The position numbers and the translations under genes were made by a program. This document shows positions 1 through 5,859 of a stretch of 7,943 nucleotides of DNA, one piece after another; positions within the stretch are counted from its first letter, which is position 1, and the number at the start of each line of letters is the position of its first letter. The notes below the pieces were generated by a model, which had not been told where the DNA came from, made no database searches, and saw nothing but the letters and a program-made list of their open reading frames with translations. The stretch comes from a bacterium (lineage in GTDB: Bacteria; Chlamydiota; Chlamydiia; Chlamydiales; Rhabdochlamydiaceae): NCBI GenBank assembly GCA_021802305.1, contig JAKAAD010000047.1, positions 1-7,943 on the forward strand, read 5' to 3'.

Positions 1-389
1 AATTCCCCATCTCGCGTTCCGGGCACATCGAGCCTCCTTGCGCGCGCCCCTGTTGCAATGATAAGCACTTCTGCCATGACGGTGGTGGGATTGCCTCTTA
101 CTACAAAAGGACGGGTTTGAAGATCCACACTCAGGACATCTTCCATAACGAAGGTAGTATCAAATTTTTCAGCCTGCTTGCGCATCTTTTCCATCAGTTC
201 GGGACCTTTGATCCCCTCTGGGAAGCCCGGATAGTTTTCCACGTCTGTCGTGGTCATGAGTTGTCCTCCGGCCGGCCCTGCCTGAAACCCCTCATATACC
301 AACGGTGAAAGGCGTGCCCTCGCTGTATAAAGAGCCGCTGTGTATGCAGCAGGTCCAGATCCAATAATGACGACTTTTCTCGTATCCAT
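1..389 (-). CDS. trxB: Thioredoxin reductase, N-terminal part (cut by window edge)
   Basis: The flavoenzyme uses NADPH to reduce thioredoxin in the cytoplasm. The frame runs open from ATG at 389 to the window edge, giving 129 full codons of an enzyme that is usually about 310 residues. The N-terminus holds the FAD-binding glycine motif (GSGPAAYTAA, residues 10-19), then the family signature GGQLMTTTDVENYPGFP (41-57), and IATGA (111-115) closing the first FAD segment. The redox CxxC pair and the NADPH domain lie beyond the edge. The start fits the family, since the FAD motif normally begins within about ten residues. No Shine-Dalgarno sequence precedes it. The gene is divergent from potA. Local GC is visibly higher than in the pot genes. 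Identity is seen clearly; whether the rest of the gene is intact cannot be judged here. Confidence 0.93.
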   Translation of the reverse strand, partial: MDTRKVVIIGSGPAAYTAALYTARARLSPLVYEGFQAGPAGGQLMTTTDVENYPGFPEGIKGPELMEKMRKQAEKFDTTFVMEDVLSVDLQTRPFVVRGNPTTVMAEVLIIATGARARRLDVPGTRDGE

Positions 390-398
390 AAGTAGAAA

Positions 399-427
399 AA
401 TGTACGCGAAAACCGATTTTGTCTCAA
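399..427 (-). promoter_or_regulatory. Candidate sigma70-type promoter for trxB
   Basis: On the minus strand TTGAGA (427-422) and TACATT (404-399) are separated by exactly 17 bases and resemble the -35 and -10 consensus (TTGACA, TATAAT). Transcription would begin near 392, only two or three bases before the trxB ATG at 389, so the transcript would be nearly leaderless. This agrees with the absence of a ribosome-binding site. The -35 box overlaps a TTGTCT motif (419-424, plus strand) that recurs further upstream. Confidence 0.5.
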
Positions 428-467
428 ATGGAAGTCGTGCCACCCACTCATCAAAAGTGTCGTCTTT

Positions 468-484
468 GAAAAACCGAGTTTTTC
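468..484. repeat. Short perfect hairpin in trxB-potA intergenic region
   Basis: GAAAAAC and GTTTTTC form a perfect 7-bp inverted repeat around a 3-base loop (CGA). It is AT-rich and has no trailing T-run on either strand, so it does not look like an intrinsic terminator. It sits between the divergent trxB and potA starts. A role is unknown, and chance is possible in AT-rich sequence. Confidence 0.3.
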
Positions 485-547
485 GAGCAATCGAGAGATT
501 AAAAGAGCAGGCTTTTTTTATGTATCCGCTCTGAAAATCCATTGCTA

Positions 548-564
548 AGACAAAATCATTGTCT
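548..564. promoter_or_regulatory. Operator-like dyad AGACAA-N5-TTGTCT
   Basis: A perfect 6-bp inverted repeat with a 5-base spacer lies about 90 bases upstream of the potA start. A third copy of the half-site, TTGTCT (419-424), overlaps the -35 box of the candidate trxB promoter, and the two plus-strand copies share the longer TTGTCTC. Three copies in a 150-base divergent region suggest a transcription-factor site, but no known operator is recognised. Regulation is inference. Confidence 0.35.
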
Positions 565-634
565 CCGGAACCAAAATTTTGTAATCCAGCTTAAATTTGT
601 GATTCTTCCTATATTAAAAAAAAACCCCTCATCT

Positions 635-640
635 TAAAAT
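635..640 (+). promoter_or_regulatory. Possible -10 box for the potABCD operon
   Basis: TAAAAT ends ten bases before the potA ATG, which would put transcription start about four bases before the start codon. No convincing -35 box lies 16-18 bases upstream; the region is AT-rich with a run of A residues. An alternative -10, TATATT at 610-615, would give a leader of about 30 bases and also lacks a good -35. The call is weak. Confidence 0.25.
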
Positions 641-650
641 ACTTTCCACT

Positions 651-1745
651 ATGGGAAACATTCGTCTGAAAAATGTCAGCAAATCCCTTAAGGGAACCCG
701 CATCCTGCAAAATATTCATTTGAATATTCCTACGGGGAAATTTTTTGCGCTACTCGGACCTTCGGGATGCGGTAAAACCTCTCTCCTTCGATTGATTGCG
801 GGATTAGATAAAGTCGATAGCGGTCAGATTTTTTTAGATGATGTAGACATTACAGATTGGCCTATTCACAAACGACCCATTAATGTCGTGTTCCAAAATT
901 ATGCCCTCTTCCCCCACCTTAATGTCTTCGATAACATTGCGTACAGCCTTAAGCTTAAAAAAATTCCTGCGCCTCTCATCAAACAGAAGGTCTTCAAGCT
1001 CCTTGAAGCATTTCATTTAGAAAATCACGTTCACAAATCTATCACAGAGCTTTCGGGAGGGCAGCAACAACGGGTCGCCCTCGCGCGCGCTATTATCAAT
1101 GAACCCGATGTTCTTCTTCTCGATGAACCGCTTGCAGCTTTGGATTTCAAATTGCGAGAGAAGATGCTTCTTGAGCTCATCGAACTGCAAGATAAGCTCA
1201 AAACAACGTTTCTTTATGTCACTCATGATCAATTTGAAGCTCTGACCGTTGCTGATCAAATGGCAATCATGAATCCAAATGGAGAAATCGAACAAATTGG
1301 TACTCCTAAGGAAATCTACGAATTTCCTCACTCTTCTTTTGTTGCTAAATTTGTAGGTATGACGAATATCTTTAGTGGTCAATTGCACAATGTACACAAT
1401 GATCCCGAACTTGTTGTCCCAAATATCGGATGCTTTAAAATTTCTTTGCCACAAGAAAAAAAACCATGGATGCAAGAAAATGCTCAAGTGCTTATGAGCA
1501 TTCGCCCGGAAAAGATCTTGATCTCCAAAAGAGAAGTTCCCAAATTTGCCAATCGTCTCAAAGGCGTTGTTCACTCTATTGTATATCATGGACGATCGAC
1601 TCAATATAATGTCCTTCTCAGTAACCAAACGCGCGTTCAAGTGTTTGAACAAAATGAAGAGCACCTTGCCCAAGAAGTCATTGATTACGACAACGAGGTA
1701 AATCTCTATTGGCAAAAAGAAAACGAGGTGCTGCTTGAGCGATGA
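651..1745 (+). CDS. potA: Polyamine ABC transporter ATP-binding protein PotA
   Basis: This is the cytoplasmic ATPase that powers the PotBC channel; 364 residues, close to the usual PotA length of about 370. The full ABC motif set is present: Walker A GPSGCGKTS (36-44), Q-loop FQN (Q82), signature LSGGQQQ (134-140), Walker B LLLDEP (155-160) with catalytic E159, and H-loop THD (H192). Residues from about 235 form the regulatory TOBE-type C-terminal domain, including SIRPEKI (283-289), as in PotA, MalK and UgpC. The start at 651 is preferred because the frame upstream soon meets a stop (615-617) with no other plausible start, and the fold begins a few residues in. No Shine-Dalgarno sequence is visible. 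The stop overlaps the potB start (ATGA). The polyamine assignment rests mainly on the neighbours; the ATPase alone could serve another MalK-like importer. Confidence 0.9.
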   Translation: MGNIRLKNVSKSLKGTRILQNIHLNIPTGKFFALLGPSGCGKTSLLRLIAGLDKVDSGQIFLDDVDITDWPIHKRPINVVFQNYALFPHLNVFDNIAYSLKLKKIPAPLIKQKVFKLLEAFHLENHVHKSITELSGGQQQRVALARAIINEPDVLLLDEPLAALDFKLREKMLLELIELQDKLKTTFLYVTHDQFEALTVADQMAIMNPNGEIEQIGTPKEIYEFPHSSFVAKFVGMTNIFSGQLHNVHNDPELVVPNIGCFKISLPQEKKPWMQENAQVLMSIRPEKILISKREVPKFANRLKGVVHSIVYHGRSTQYNVLLSNQTRVQVFEQNEEHLAQEVIDYDNEVNLYWQKENEVLLER

Positions 1746-2572
1746 AAGTGCGTTCTATCCCCTCCTACCTCCCTTTTAGTTTTGGAGTTCCCGCAGTCCT
1801 CTGGCAAATTCTCTTTTTCTATCTTCCGCTCGCTTTAATTATTGCTACAAGTTCAATCGCCATCTCTCAAGGGGAAGCCGTTGCATGGAAGGGATTGCTT
1901 TTCCCTGCTTATTTGAAAATCATTGCCTCCTCTTTGGCTCTAGCCTTGGGCAATGCCCTCGCTTGCCTTTTCCTCGCATACCCTCTTGCTTACCTACTCG
2001 TTTTTAAAGTAAAGCGATGGAAAAATCTCTTACTCTTTCTCCTCATCGTTCCCTTCTGGACCAATTTTTTAATCCATGTCTATTCGTGGATCTTTGTTTT
2101 AGACAAACATGGGCTCTTAAACACGCTACTACAAAGCATCGGAATGATCGACGCTCCCATCCATTTTTTAAACACTCCTTTTGCCATTGTCCTCATGATG
2201 ATTTACGCTTATTTTCCCTTCATGGTGATGCCCCTTCACGCTGCACTAGAACACATCGACCCGCACCTCATTGAAGCCTCTTTTGATCTCGAAGCGACGT
2301 GGTGGCAAACATTTCGTAGGATCCTTCTTCCACTGACTAAAAAAGGGGTCATGGCTGGATTTTTCTTAGTCTATATCCCCTCTTTTGGCGAATTTGCCAT
2401 CCCAGAATTTTTGGGAGGAGGAAAATACTTATTTGTAGGAAATGTCATTGCCGAATGCATCATTGGAGGAGAAGCTCGAGCATTTGGAATGGCTTTCACA
2501 CTTCTTGCATGCTCGATTCTTTTAATGAGTGTGGGTCTTTTATATTGGGGAATGGGGAAGGTGCTTCGATGA
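1742..2572 (+). CDS. potB: Polyamine ABC transporter permease PotB
   Basis: This inner-membrane permease forms the translocation channel with PotC. It has 276 residues, typical for PotB, and about six hydrophobic segments (roughly 15-40, 60-88, 95-120, 146-168, 202-222 and 245-270). The EAA loop that docks on the ATPase lies at about 178-198 (EASFDLEATWW...ILLPL); the normally conserved glycine of this loop is replaced by glutamate (E184). The start overlaps the potA stop by four bases (ATGA). Only a distant GAGG (1725-1728, 13 bases away) is seen, so translation is probably coupled to potA. Neighbours on both sides are Pot components. The family assignment to the MetI/PotB-type permease domain is strong; substrate is inferred from the operon. 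Confidence 0.9.
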   Translation: MKVRSIPSYLPFSFGVPAVLWQILFFYLPLALIIATSSIAISQGEAVAWKGLLFPAYLKIIASSLALALGNALACLFLAYPLAYLLVFKVKRWKNLLLFLLIVPFWTNFLIHVYSWIFVLDKHGLLNTLLQSIGMIDAPIHFLNTPFAIVLMMIYAYFPFMVMPLHAALEHIDPHLIEASFDLEATWWQTFRRILLPLTKKGVMAGFFLVYIPSFGEFAIPEFLGGGKYLFVGNVIAECIIGGEARAFGMAFTLLACSILLMSVGLLYWGMGKVLR

Positions 2573-3342
2573 AATCTTTGCGCTTCTTGAGAAATCTTTT
2601 CGCTGTGAGTGCGATTTATTGCTTTTTGTATATTCCCGTCTTCGTATTATTTGCGTTTTCTTTCACAAAAGATCTCTCAAGCCTAGGAAAAAGCTTTACA
2701 TGGAAATGGTACCAAGAACTCTTCCATTCTCCTTATCTATGGGAATCTTTTGCAAATTCTCTCTGCATCGCAACCCTCTCAACCATGCTCGCTTTAGGCT
2801 TAGGTACCTTTCTGATCTTCTACATTGCATCGGGCGGACGCATCGTGCGATTTTTACACTTTTTTTATGGCAATCTCATCATTCCTGAAATCGTTCTCGG
2901 GGTAGGACTCCTTGGTTTATTTAGTTTGCTCTCTATCCCCCTGGGTTTTAGTACTCTAGTCTTTGCACACACTATCCTAGGATTGGGTTTTGCCATCCCT
3001 TTGATCTATGCGCGTTACATTGAGCTCGATCACCGTTTAACAGAAGCTTCTCTAGTATTAGGAGCAACGCCTCGACAAACCTTTTTCACTGTTACCCTCC
3101 CCCTTCTTGCTCCTACGCTGATTGGTGCAGGACTTCTTGTATTCATCACCTCTTTTGATGACTTCATCCTTTCGTACTTTTGTACCATGGATACACAGAC
3201 ACTTTCTCTCTACATCTTGTCCATGCTTCGTTCAGGCATCTCTCCTGTGATCAATGCTCTTTTCACAGTTCTACTCCTTTTGAGTAGCGGGCTCGTCTTT
3301 TTATTTTTTTCTGTAAAATCACGTGCGAGGATTTTCTCATGA
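2569..3342 (+). CDS. potC: Polyamine ABC transporter permease PotC
   Basis: This is the second inner-membrane permease of the importer, 257 residues and close to the typical PotC length. About six hydrophobic segments are visible (roughly 10-31, 63-87, 100-124, 128-148, 182-202 and 228-248). The EAA loop is canonical: EASLVLGATPRQ (159-170) followed by TLPLL (176-180), with G165 in place, unlike PotB. The ATG at 2569 is chosen over an in-frame ATG 38 codons upstream (2455). It overlaps the potB stop in an ATGA junction, follows a good purine-rich site GGGGAAGG (2554-2561, 7-base spacing), and starts directly before the first membrane segment as PotC proteins do. The upstream extension would lie wholly inside potB and reads as non-membrane, unlike protein. 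Confidence 0.9.
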   Translation: MKSLRFLRNLFAVSAIYCFLYIPVFVLFAFSFTKDLSSLGKSFTWKWYQELFHSPYLWESFANSLCIATLSTMLALGLGTFLIFYIASGGRIVRFLHFFYGNLIIPEIVLGVGLLGLFSLLSIPLGFSTLVFAHTILGLGFAIPLIYARYIELDHRLTEASLVLGATPRQTFFTVTLPLLAPTLIGAGLLVFITSFDDFILSYFCTMDTQTLSLYILSMLRSGISPVINALFTVLLLLSSGLVFLFFSVKSRARIFS

Positions 3343-4409
3343 AAAAGTGGTTCATTCGCGGATCAATCACGTTTGTATGGCTTTTCTTGTTTGCTTTCAC
3401 TCTCTATGCTCCAAGATGGAGTCGTTTTCACGTTGATGAAAATACTCTTTCTGTCTTCACTTGGGGAGGACTCATTGATCCCGAAGTTGTCCAACGTTTT
3501 GAACGAGAAACAGGCCATAAAGTACATTTAAGTTTTTTTAGTTCCAATGAAGAGCTTCTAGCAAAAATGCGAGCCACAAAAGGGAAAGGATACGATCTTG
3601 TTCTTCCTTCTGATTATGCTGTGCGTACCTTGATTGAAGAAGGCTTGCTTAAAAAGCTCGATCCACTACGTTTGCGCAACTATTCCCGTCTTCACCCCGC
3701 ACTTTTACACCATCCTTTTGATCCCGAAAGTCGTTTTTCCATCCCTTTCGCATGGGAGCTTTTTGGTTTTGGCGTTCAGAAAGACCTTCTTGAAAGCAAG
3801 GATTTTGTACCCTCATTAAAACTTCTCTTTACTCCTCATAACCCCCCTCTTTGCATTGGGATGACAAACGATCCTCTTGAAGCAATTAGCATTGCTTCGC
3901 TCAATCTCTTTGGTAAAGTAGACGCACTCACAGAAACACAAGCACAGGAAGTCAAATCTCTTCTCAGCAAACAAAAACAATGGGTAGAAGCATACAACCA
4001 TACCCGCCCAGACCTGTTACTCACATCTCATCAATGTTCCTTAGTTTTCTCTCCAAGTTCCTACATTGAGCGAGCGATGCGACAATTTTCCGACCTTGCT
4101 TTCATTCCTCCTGAAGAAGGCACCTTTGCAAGTATGGAACACTTCTGCATTCTTGCAGCGACAAAGAAAGAAGCCCTTGCCTATCAATTTATCGATGCAT
4201 TGCTCGACCCGGAATCTGTAAAAGCACACTGGAATAGCTATGCTCTCTATCCGGTAACGATCGATGCAATGGATTACATTGAATGTAATGACAGAACGCG
4301 TGCATTTCTTTCTTCCTTAAACGAAGGATTTAAGAACTGGCAGTTTTATCACAACCTTCTCACAGATGAACAGCAACGTACCCTGTGGATCCAAGCAAAG
4401 GTTGAGTAA
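3339..4409 (+). CDS. potD: Polyamine-binding protein PotD (periplasmic)
   Basis: This is the solute-binding component that delivers ligand to PotBC; 356 residues, close to E. coli PotD (348). A basic N-terminus and hydrophobic stretch (about 9-24) form a signal peptide or anchor; there is no lipobox cysteine. PotD-like blocks follow in order: FTWGGLIDPEVVQRFERETG (40-59), YDLVLPSDYAV (85-95), SIPFAWE (134-140), TNDPLEA (176-182), IPPEEG (256-261) and NWQ (333-335). Compared from memory with the E. coli spermidine pocket, W42, S91, Y93, D178, E181, Y304 and Q335 look conserved. Y37, W229, W255 and D257 correspond to L45, F237, A264/S265 and E267, so ligand preference may differ. The start overlaps the potC stop (ATGA), with GAGG (3327-3330) eight bases upstream. 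Family is firm; exact ligand (spermidine, putrescine or other) is open. Confidence 0.87.
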   Translation: MKKWFIRGSITFVWLFLFAFTLYAPRWSRFHVDENTLSVFTWGGLIDPEVVQRFERETGHKVHLSFFSSNEELLAKMRATKGKGYDLVLPSDYAVRTLIEEGLLKKLDPLRLRNYSRLHPALLHHPFDPESRFSIPFAWELFGFGVQKDLLESKDFVPSLKLLFTPHNPPLCIGMTNDPLEAISIASLNLFGKVDALTETQAQEVKSLLSKQKQWVEAYNHTRPDLLLTSHQCSLVFSPSSYIERAMRQFSDLAFIPPEEGTFASMEHFCILAATKKEALAYQFIDALLDPESVKAHWNSYALYPVTIDAMDYIECNDRTRAFLSSLNEGFKNWQFYHNLLTDEQQRTLWIQAKVE

Positions 4410-4414
4410 ACAAA

Positions 4415-4525
4415 ATGAAAATTTATGGGGATGAAGATTCTATGCAATGCAAAACTTATGTCCAAGAACCGGGCATCATTTGCGGTGATCCGTCAGTCAT
4501 TATTCGCAACAACTTTAATCAATGA
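4415..4525 (+). CDS. Possible small ORF of 36 residues after potD
   Basis: The frame starts with ATG five bases after the potD stop and encodes MKIYGDEDSM followed by 26 further residues, ending at TGA (4523-4525). The start lacks a clear ribosome-binding site; only GAG (4404-4406) lies nearby. No family is recognised. It contains two cysteines and no membrane segment. Its stop overlaps an ATG (ATGA, 4522-4525) that opens a second frame of 22 residues ending at 4590, repeating the junction style of the pot operon. It could be a small operon protein, the remnant of a decayed gene or chance. Confidence 0.2.
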   Translation: MKIYGDEDSMQCKTYVQEPGIICGDPSVIIRNNFNQ

Positions 4526-4566
4526 AAACAAGTGTGTTGAAATTTTTCACTGAGAATAGTCTGTGT

Positions 4567-4582
4567 GGCTTTGTTGAAAAAA
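4567..4582 (+). mobile_element. Possible solitary IS5/IS903-type terminal inverted repeat
   Basis: GGCTTTGTTGAAAAAA resembles the terminal repeat of the IS903 group of the IS5 family, which I recall as starting GGCTTTGTTGAATAAA. No matching partner ending in CAACAAAGCC was found elsewhere in the window and no transposase is recognised, so if real it is a truncated remnant. The resemblance is from memory, and an 11-base match in AT-rich sequence can arise by chance. Confidence 0.25.
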
Positions 4583-4628
4583 CCTCCTAGTAAGGCTTGA
4601 GAAAAATCCTCTAACATAAAGAAAATCC

Positions 4629-4788
4629 TTTGAAGCTGGCAGTACAAACCAAATGAGTTCGAGAATCTTCACCTATTGTCCCCTTATTTGGGGCAAACTT
4701 GTCCAGCAAAGACTCTACTCTCACGCAGTCAACAGCATGCGAATTTATTTTACAAGGCAGTAGCGGAACGACTACAACCAGCTTCAAA
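4629..4788. repeat. 11-bp inverted repeat enclosing about 140 bp
   Basis: TTTGAAGCTGG (4629-4639) is the exact reverse complement of CCAGCTTCAAA (4778-4788). Inside lie a CCCC/GGGG hairpin with flanking pairs (4676-4696), a GTAGCG/CG-A-CTAC hairpin (4760-4775) and a 7-base direct repeat GGCAGTA (4638-4644 and 4756-4762). The right arm ends three bases from the acpP stop codon. No clear target-site duplication flanks it. It could be a miniature transposable element, a structured 3' end of the fab transcript or chance. Confidence 0.35.
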
Positions 4789-4791
4789 TCT

Positions 4792-5043
4792 TTAGCTTTT
4801 TCTCGCTTTGATGTAGCTGATAGCATCATTGATCGTCTTGATTTTTTCCGCTTCTTCTTCGGAAATCTCAATGCCAAAACGCTCCTCAAACGTCATGATG
4901 AGCTCGGTGAGATCTAGAGAATCCGCATTTAAATCCTCTACAAAAGATTTCTCTGGAGCAACATCCACTTTTTCGACGCCAAGCTGCTCGACGACGATGT
5001 CCATTACTTCCTTTTCAATGGTCATATTTTTTCCTTCAGCCAT
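4792..5043 (-). CDS. acpP: Acyl carrier protein
   Basis: ACP carries growing acyl chains on a phosphopantetheine arm between the type II fatty-acid synthesis enzymes. The attachment motif DLNADSLDLTEL is present with the modified serine at residue 42 of the long form, and the acidic helices (EERFGIEISEEEAEKI) are typical. Two starts are plausible. ATG at 5043 gives 83 residues and has TGAGGA (5058-5053) nine bases upstream. ATG at 5025 gives 77 residues, has GAAGGA (5037-5032) six bases upstream, and its N-terminus MTIEKEV aligns directly with the start of E. coli ACP (MSTIEERV). I give the outer limit but consider 5025 at least as likely. It is the last gene of the fab operon, 51 bases after fabG, with its own candidate promoter in that gap. 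Confidence 0.95.
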   Translation of the reverse strand: MAEGKNMTIEKEVMDIVVEQLGVEKVDVAPEKSFVEDLNADSLDLTELIMTFEERFGIEISEEEAEKIKTINDAISYIKARKS

Positions 5044-5075
5044 GTGTATTTTTCCTCACGTTGAAAATGTCATGC

Positions 5076-5084
5076 ATTATATCA
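5076..5084 (-). promoter_or_regulatory. Extended -10 promoter for acpP
   Basis: On the minus strand TGATATAAT (5084-5076) is a perfect extended -10 element (TGn plus TATAAT), located in the gap between fabG and acpP. No good -35 lies 16-18 bases upstream, which extended -10 promoters can do without. Transcription would start near 5069, leaving a leader of about 26 bases that contains the TGAGGA ribosome-binding site. This would let ACP be made in excess over the enzymes of the operon, as is known for acpP in other bacteria. Confidence 0.5.
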
Positions 5085-5094
5085 AACCTCATAT

Positions 5095-5859
5095 TTATGA
5101 AGATAAAGTCATTCCTCCATCCACTGCAATCACTTGCCCGGTAATGTAATCAGCAAGGGGACTTGCTAAGAAAAGGGCCACCTGTGCGATGTCTCTTGGA
5201 ACTCCTAGACGTCCAAGAGGAATGCCTTTCATCAAACCAGCTTTTTTTTCTTCGTCAAGGGAATCGGTCATGCGCGTTTGAATAAACCCGGGTGCGATGC
5301 AATTGACATGCACATTTCTACTTCCAAGTTCTTTCGCTAAAGCTTTCGTCATTCCAATCATTCCAGATTTAGAAGCAGCGTAATTAGCCTGCCCAGCATT
5401 TCCCATCAATCCAACGACGGAAGAGATATTGATGATTTTTCCCGATTTCGCTTTGATCATCGATCGGGCTAATGCAGAACACGTATTATACACAGATTTT
5501 AAATTGACGTTGAGTACTACATCCCAATCTTCTTCCGACATTTTCATGAGAAGACCATCTCGAGTGATCCCTGCATTATTTACGAGGACGTCCACTCCTC
5601 CCCATTCTTGAAGTAGTACGCCAATCGCTTGATCGACAGCCGATTTGTCGCTTACATCAATGACCATCACCCGAAATTTTTGCTCGGGAAGCACGCGTAC
5701 GGTTTCTAGTTCCTGGAGCATCTGCTCTGTTCTTTCGGAGTTCGTTCCAAAGATGGCGACGGTTGCTCCATGATTTGCAAAGCACAAGGCAATCTCTTTG
5801 CCAATACCAGCACTTCCTCCAGTGATTAATGTCTTTTTACCTTGAAGCAATTGTTGCAT
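5095..5859 (-). CDS. fabG: 3-oxoacyl-[acyl-carrier-protein] reductase FabG
   Basis: This NADPH-dependent short-chain dehydrogenase reduces 3-oxoacyl-ACP to 3-hydroxyacyl-ACP, the first reduction of each elongation cycle; cytoplasmic and usually tetrameric. It has 254 residues, near the family norm of about 245-250. Features in order: cofactor motif TGGSAGIG (13-20), NNAG (94-97), catalytic N119, S147 (in ISSVVG), and Y160/K164 in YAASK, with the C-terminal VDGGM. All tetrad residues are present. The start at 5859 lies 23 bases inside the end of fabD and follows GGAGGG (5868-5863), with a rather short 3-4 base spacing. Overlap with fabD and proximity to acpP mark it as part of the fab operon. 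No oddities are seen. Confidence 0.95.
   Translation of the reverse strand: MQQLLQGKKTLITGGSAGIGKEIALCFANHGATVAIFGTNSERTEQMLQELETVRVLPEQKFRVMVIDVSDKSAVDQAIGVLLQEWGGVDVLVNNAGITRDGLLMKMSEEDWDVVLNVNLKSVYNTCSALARSMIKAKSGKIINISSVVGLMGNAGQANYAASKSGMIGMTKALAKELGSRNVHVNCIAPGFIQTRMTDSLDEEKKAGLMKGIPLGRLGVPRDIAQVALFLASPLADYITGQVIAVDGGMTLSS

Larger units (their letters stand above)
4410..4791. other. Convergent junction between potD and acpP, no confident gene
   Basis: About 380 bases separate the ends of two converging operons. No clear gene is present, only two tiny plus-strand frames just after potD (4415-4525 and 4522-4590), an IS-end-like sequence at 4567-4582, an inverted repeat at 4629/4788 and two small hairpins (4676-4696 and 4760-4775). 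No hairpin followed by a T-run was seen on either strand, so how transcription of the two operons ends is unclear. The mix of short frames and repeats would fit degraded mobile-element sequence. Confidence 0.5.

Noticed and set aside
254..490. 78-codon minus-strand frame spanning the trxB start
   Set aside because: It overlaps trxB in another frame, has no recognisable motif, and trxB is certain from its FAD and GGQLMTTT motifs.
504..532. AGAGC...GCTCT stem with a T7 run in the trxB-potA gap, as a terminator or RNA gene
   Set aside because: The T-run lies in the loop rather than after the stem, and no gene ends there; no tRNA or riboswitch fold is apparent.
1017..1715. Long open frame (232 codons) on the minus strand opposite potA
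   Set aside because: It is antisense to a clear ABC ATPase with all motifs, has no recognisable domain and reads as a compositional shadow.
2455..2568. N-terminal extension of PotC by 38 residues from an upstream ATG
   Set aside because: It lies wholly inside potB, whereas ATG at 2569 has a good ribosome-binding site, an ATGA junction and the expected protein start.
4676..4696. CCCC/GGGG hairpin as an intrinsic terminator
   Set aside because: The stem is short with a bulge, and no T-run follows on either strand.
4611..4889. 92-codon minus-strand frame overlapping the end of acpP
   Set aside because: About a third lies inside acpP in another frame and the remainder crosses the inverted-repeat region; no family is recognised and no ribosome-binding site was identified for it.
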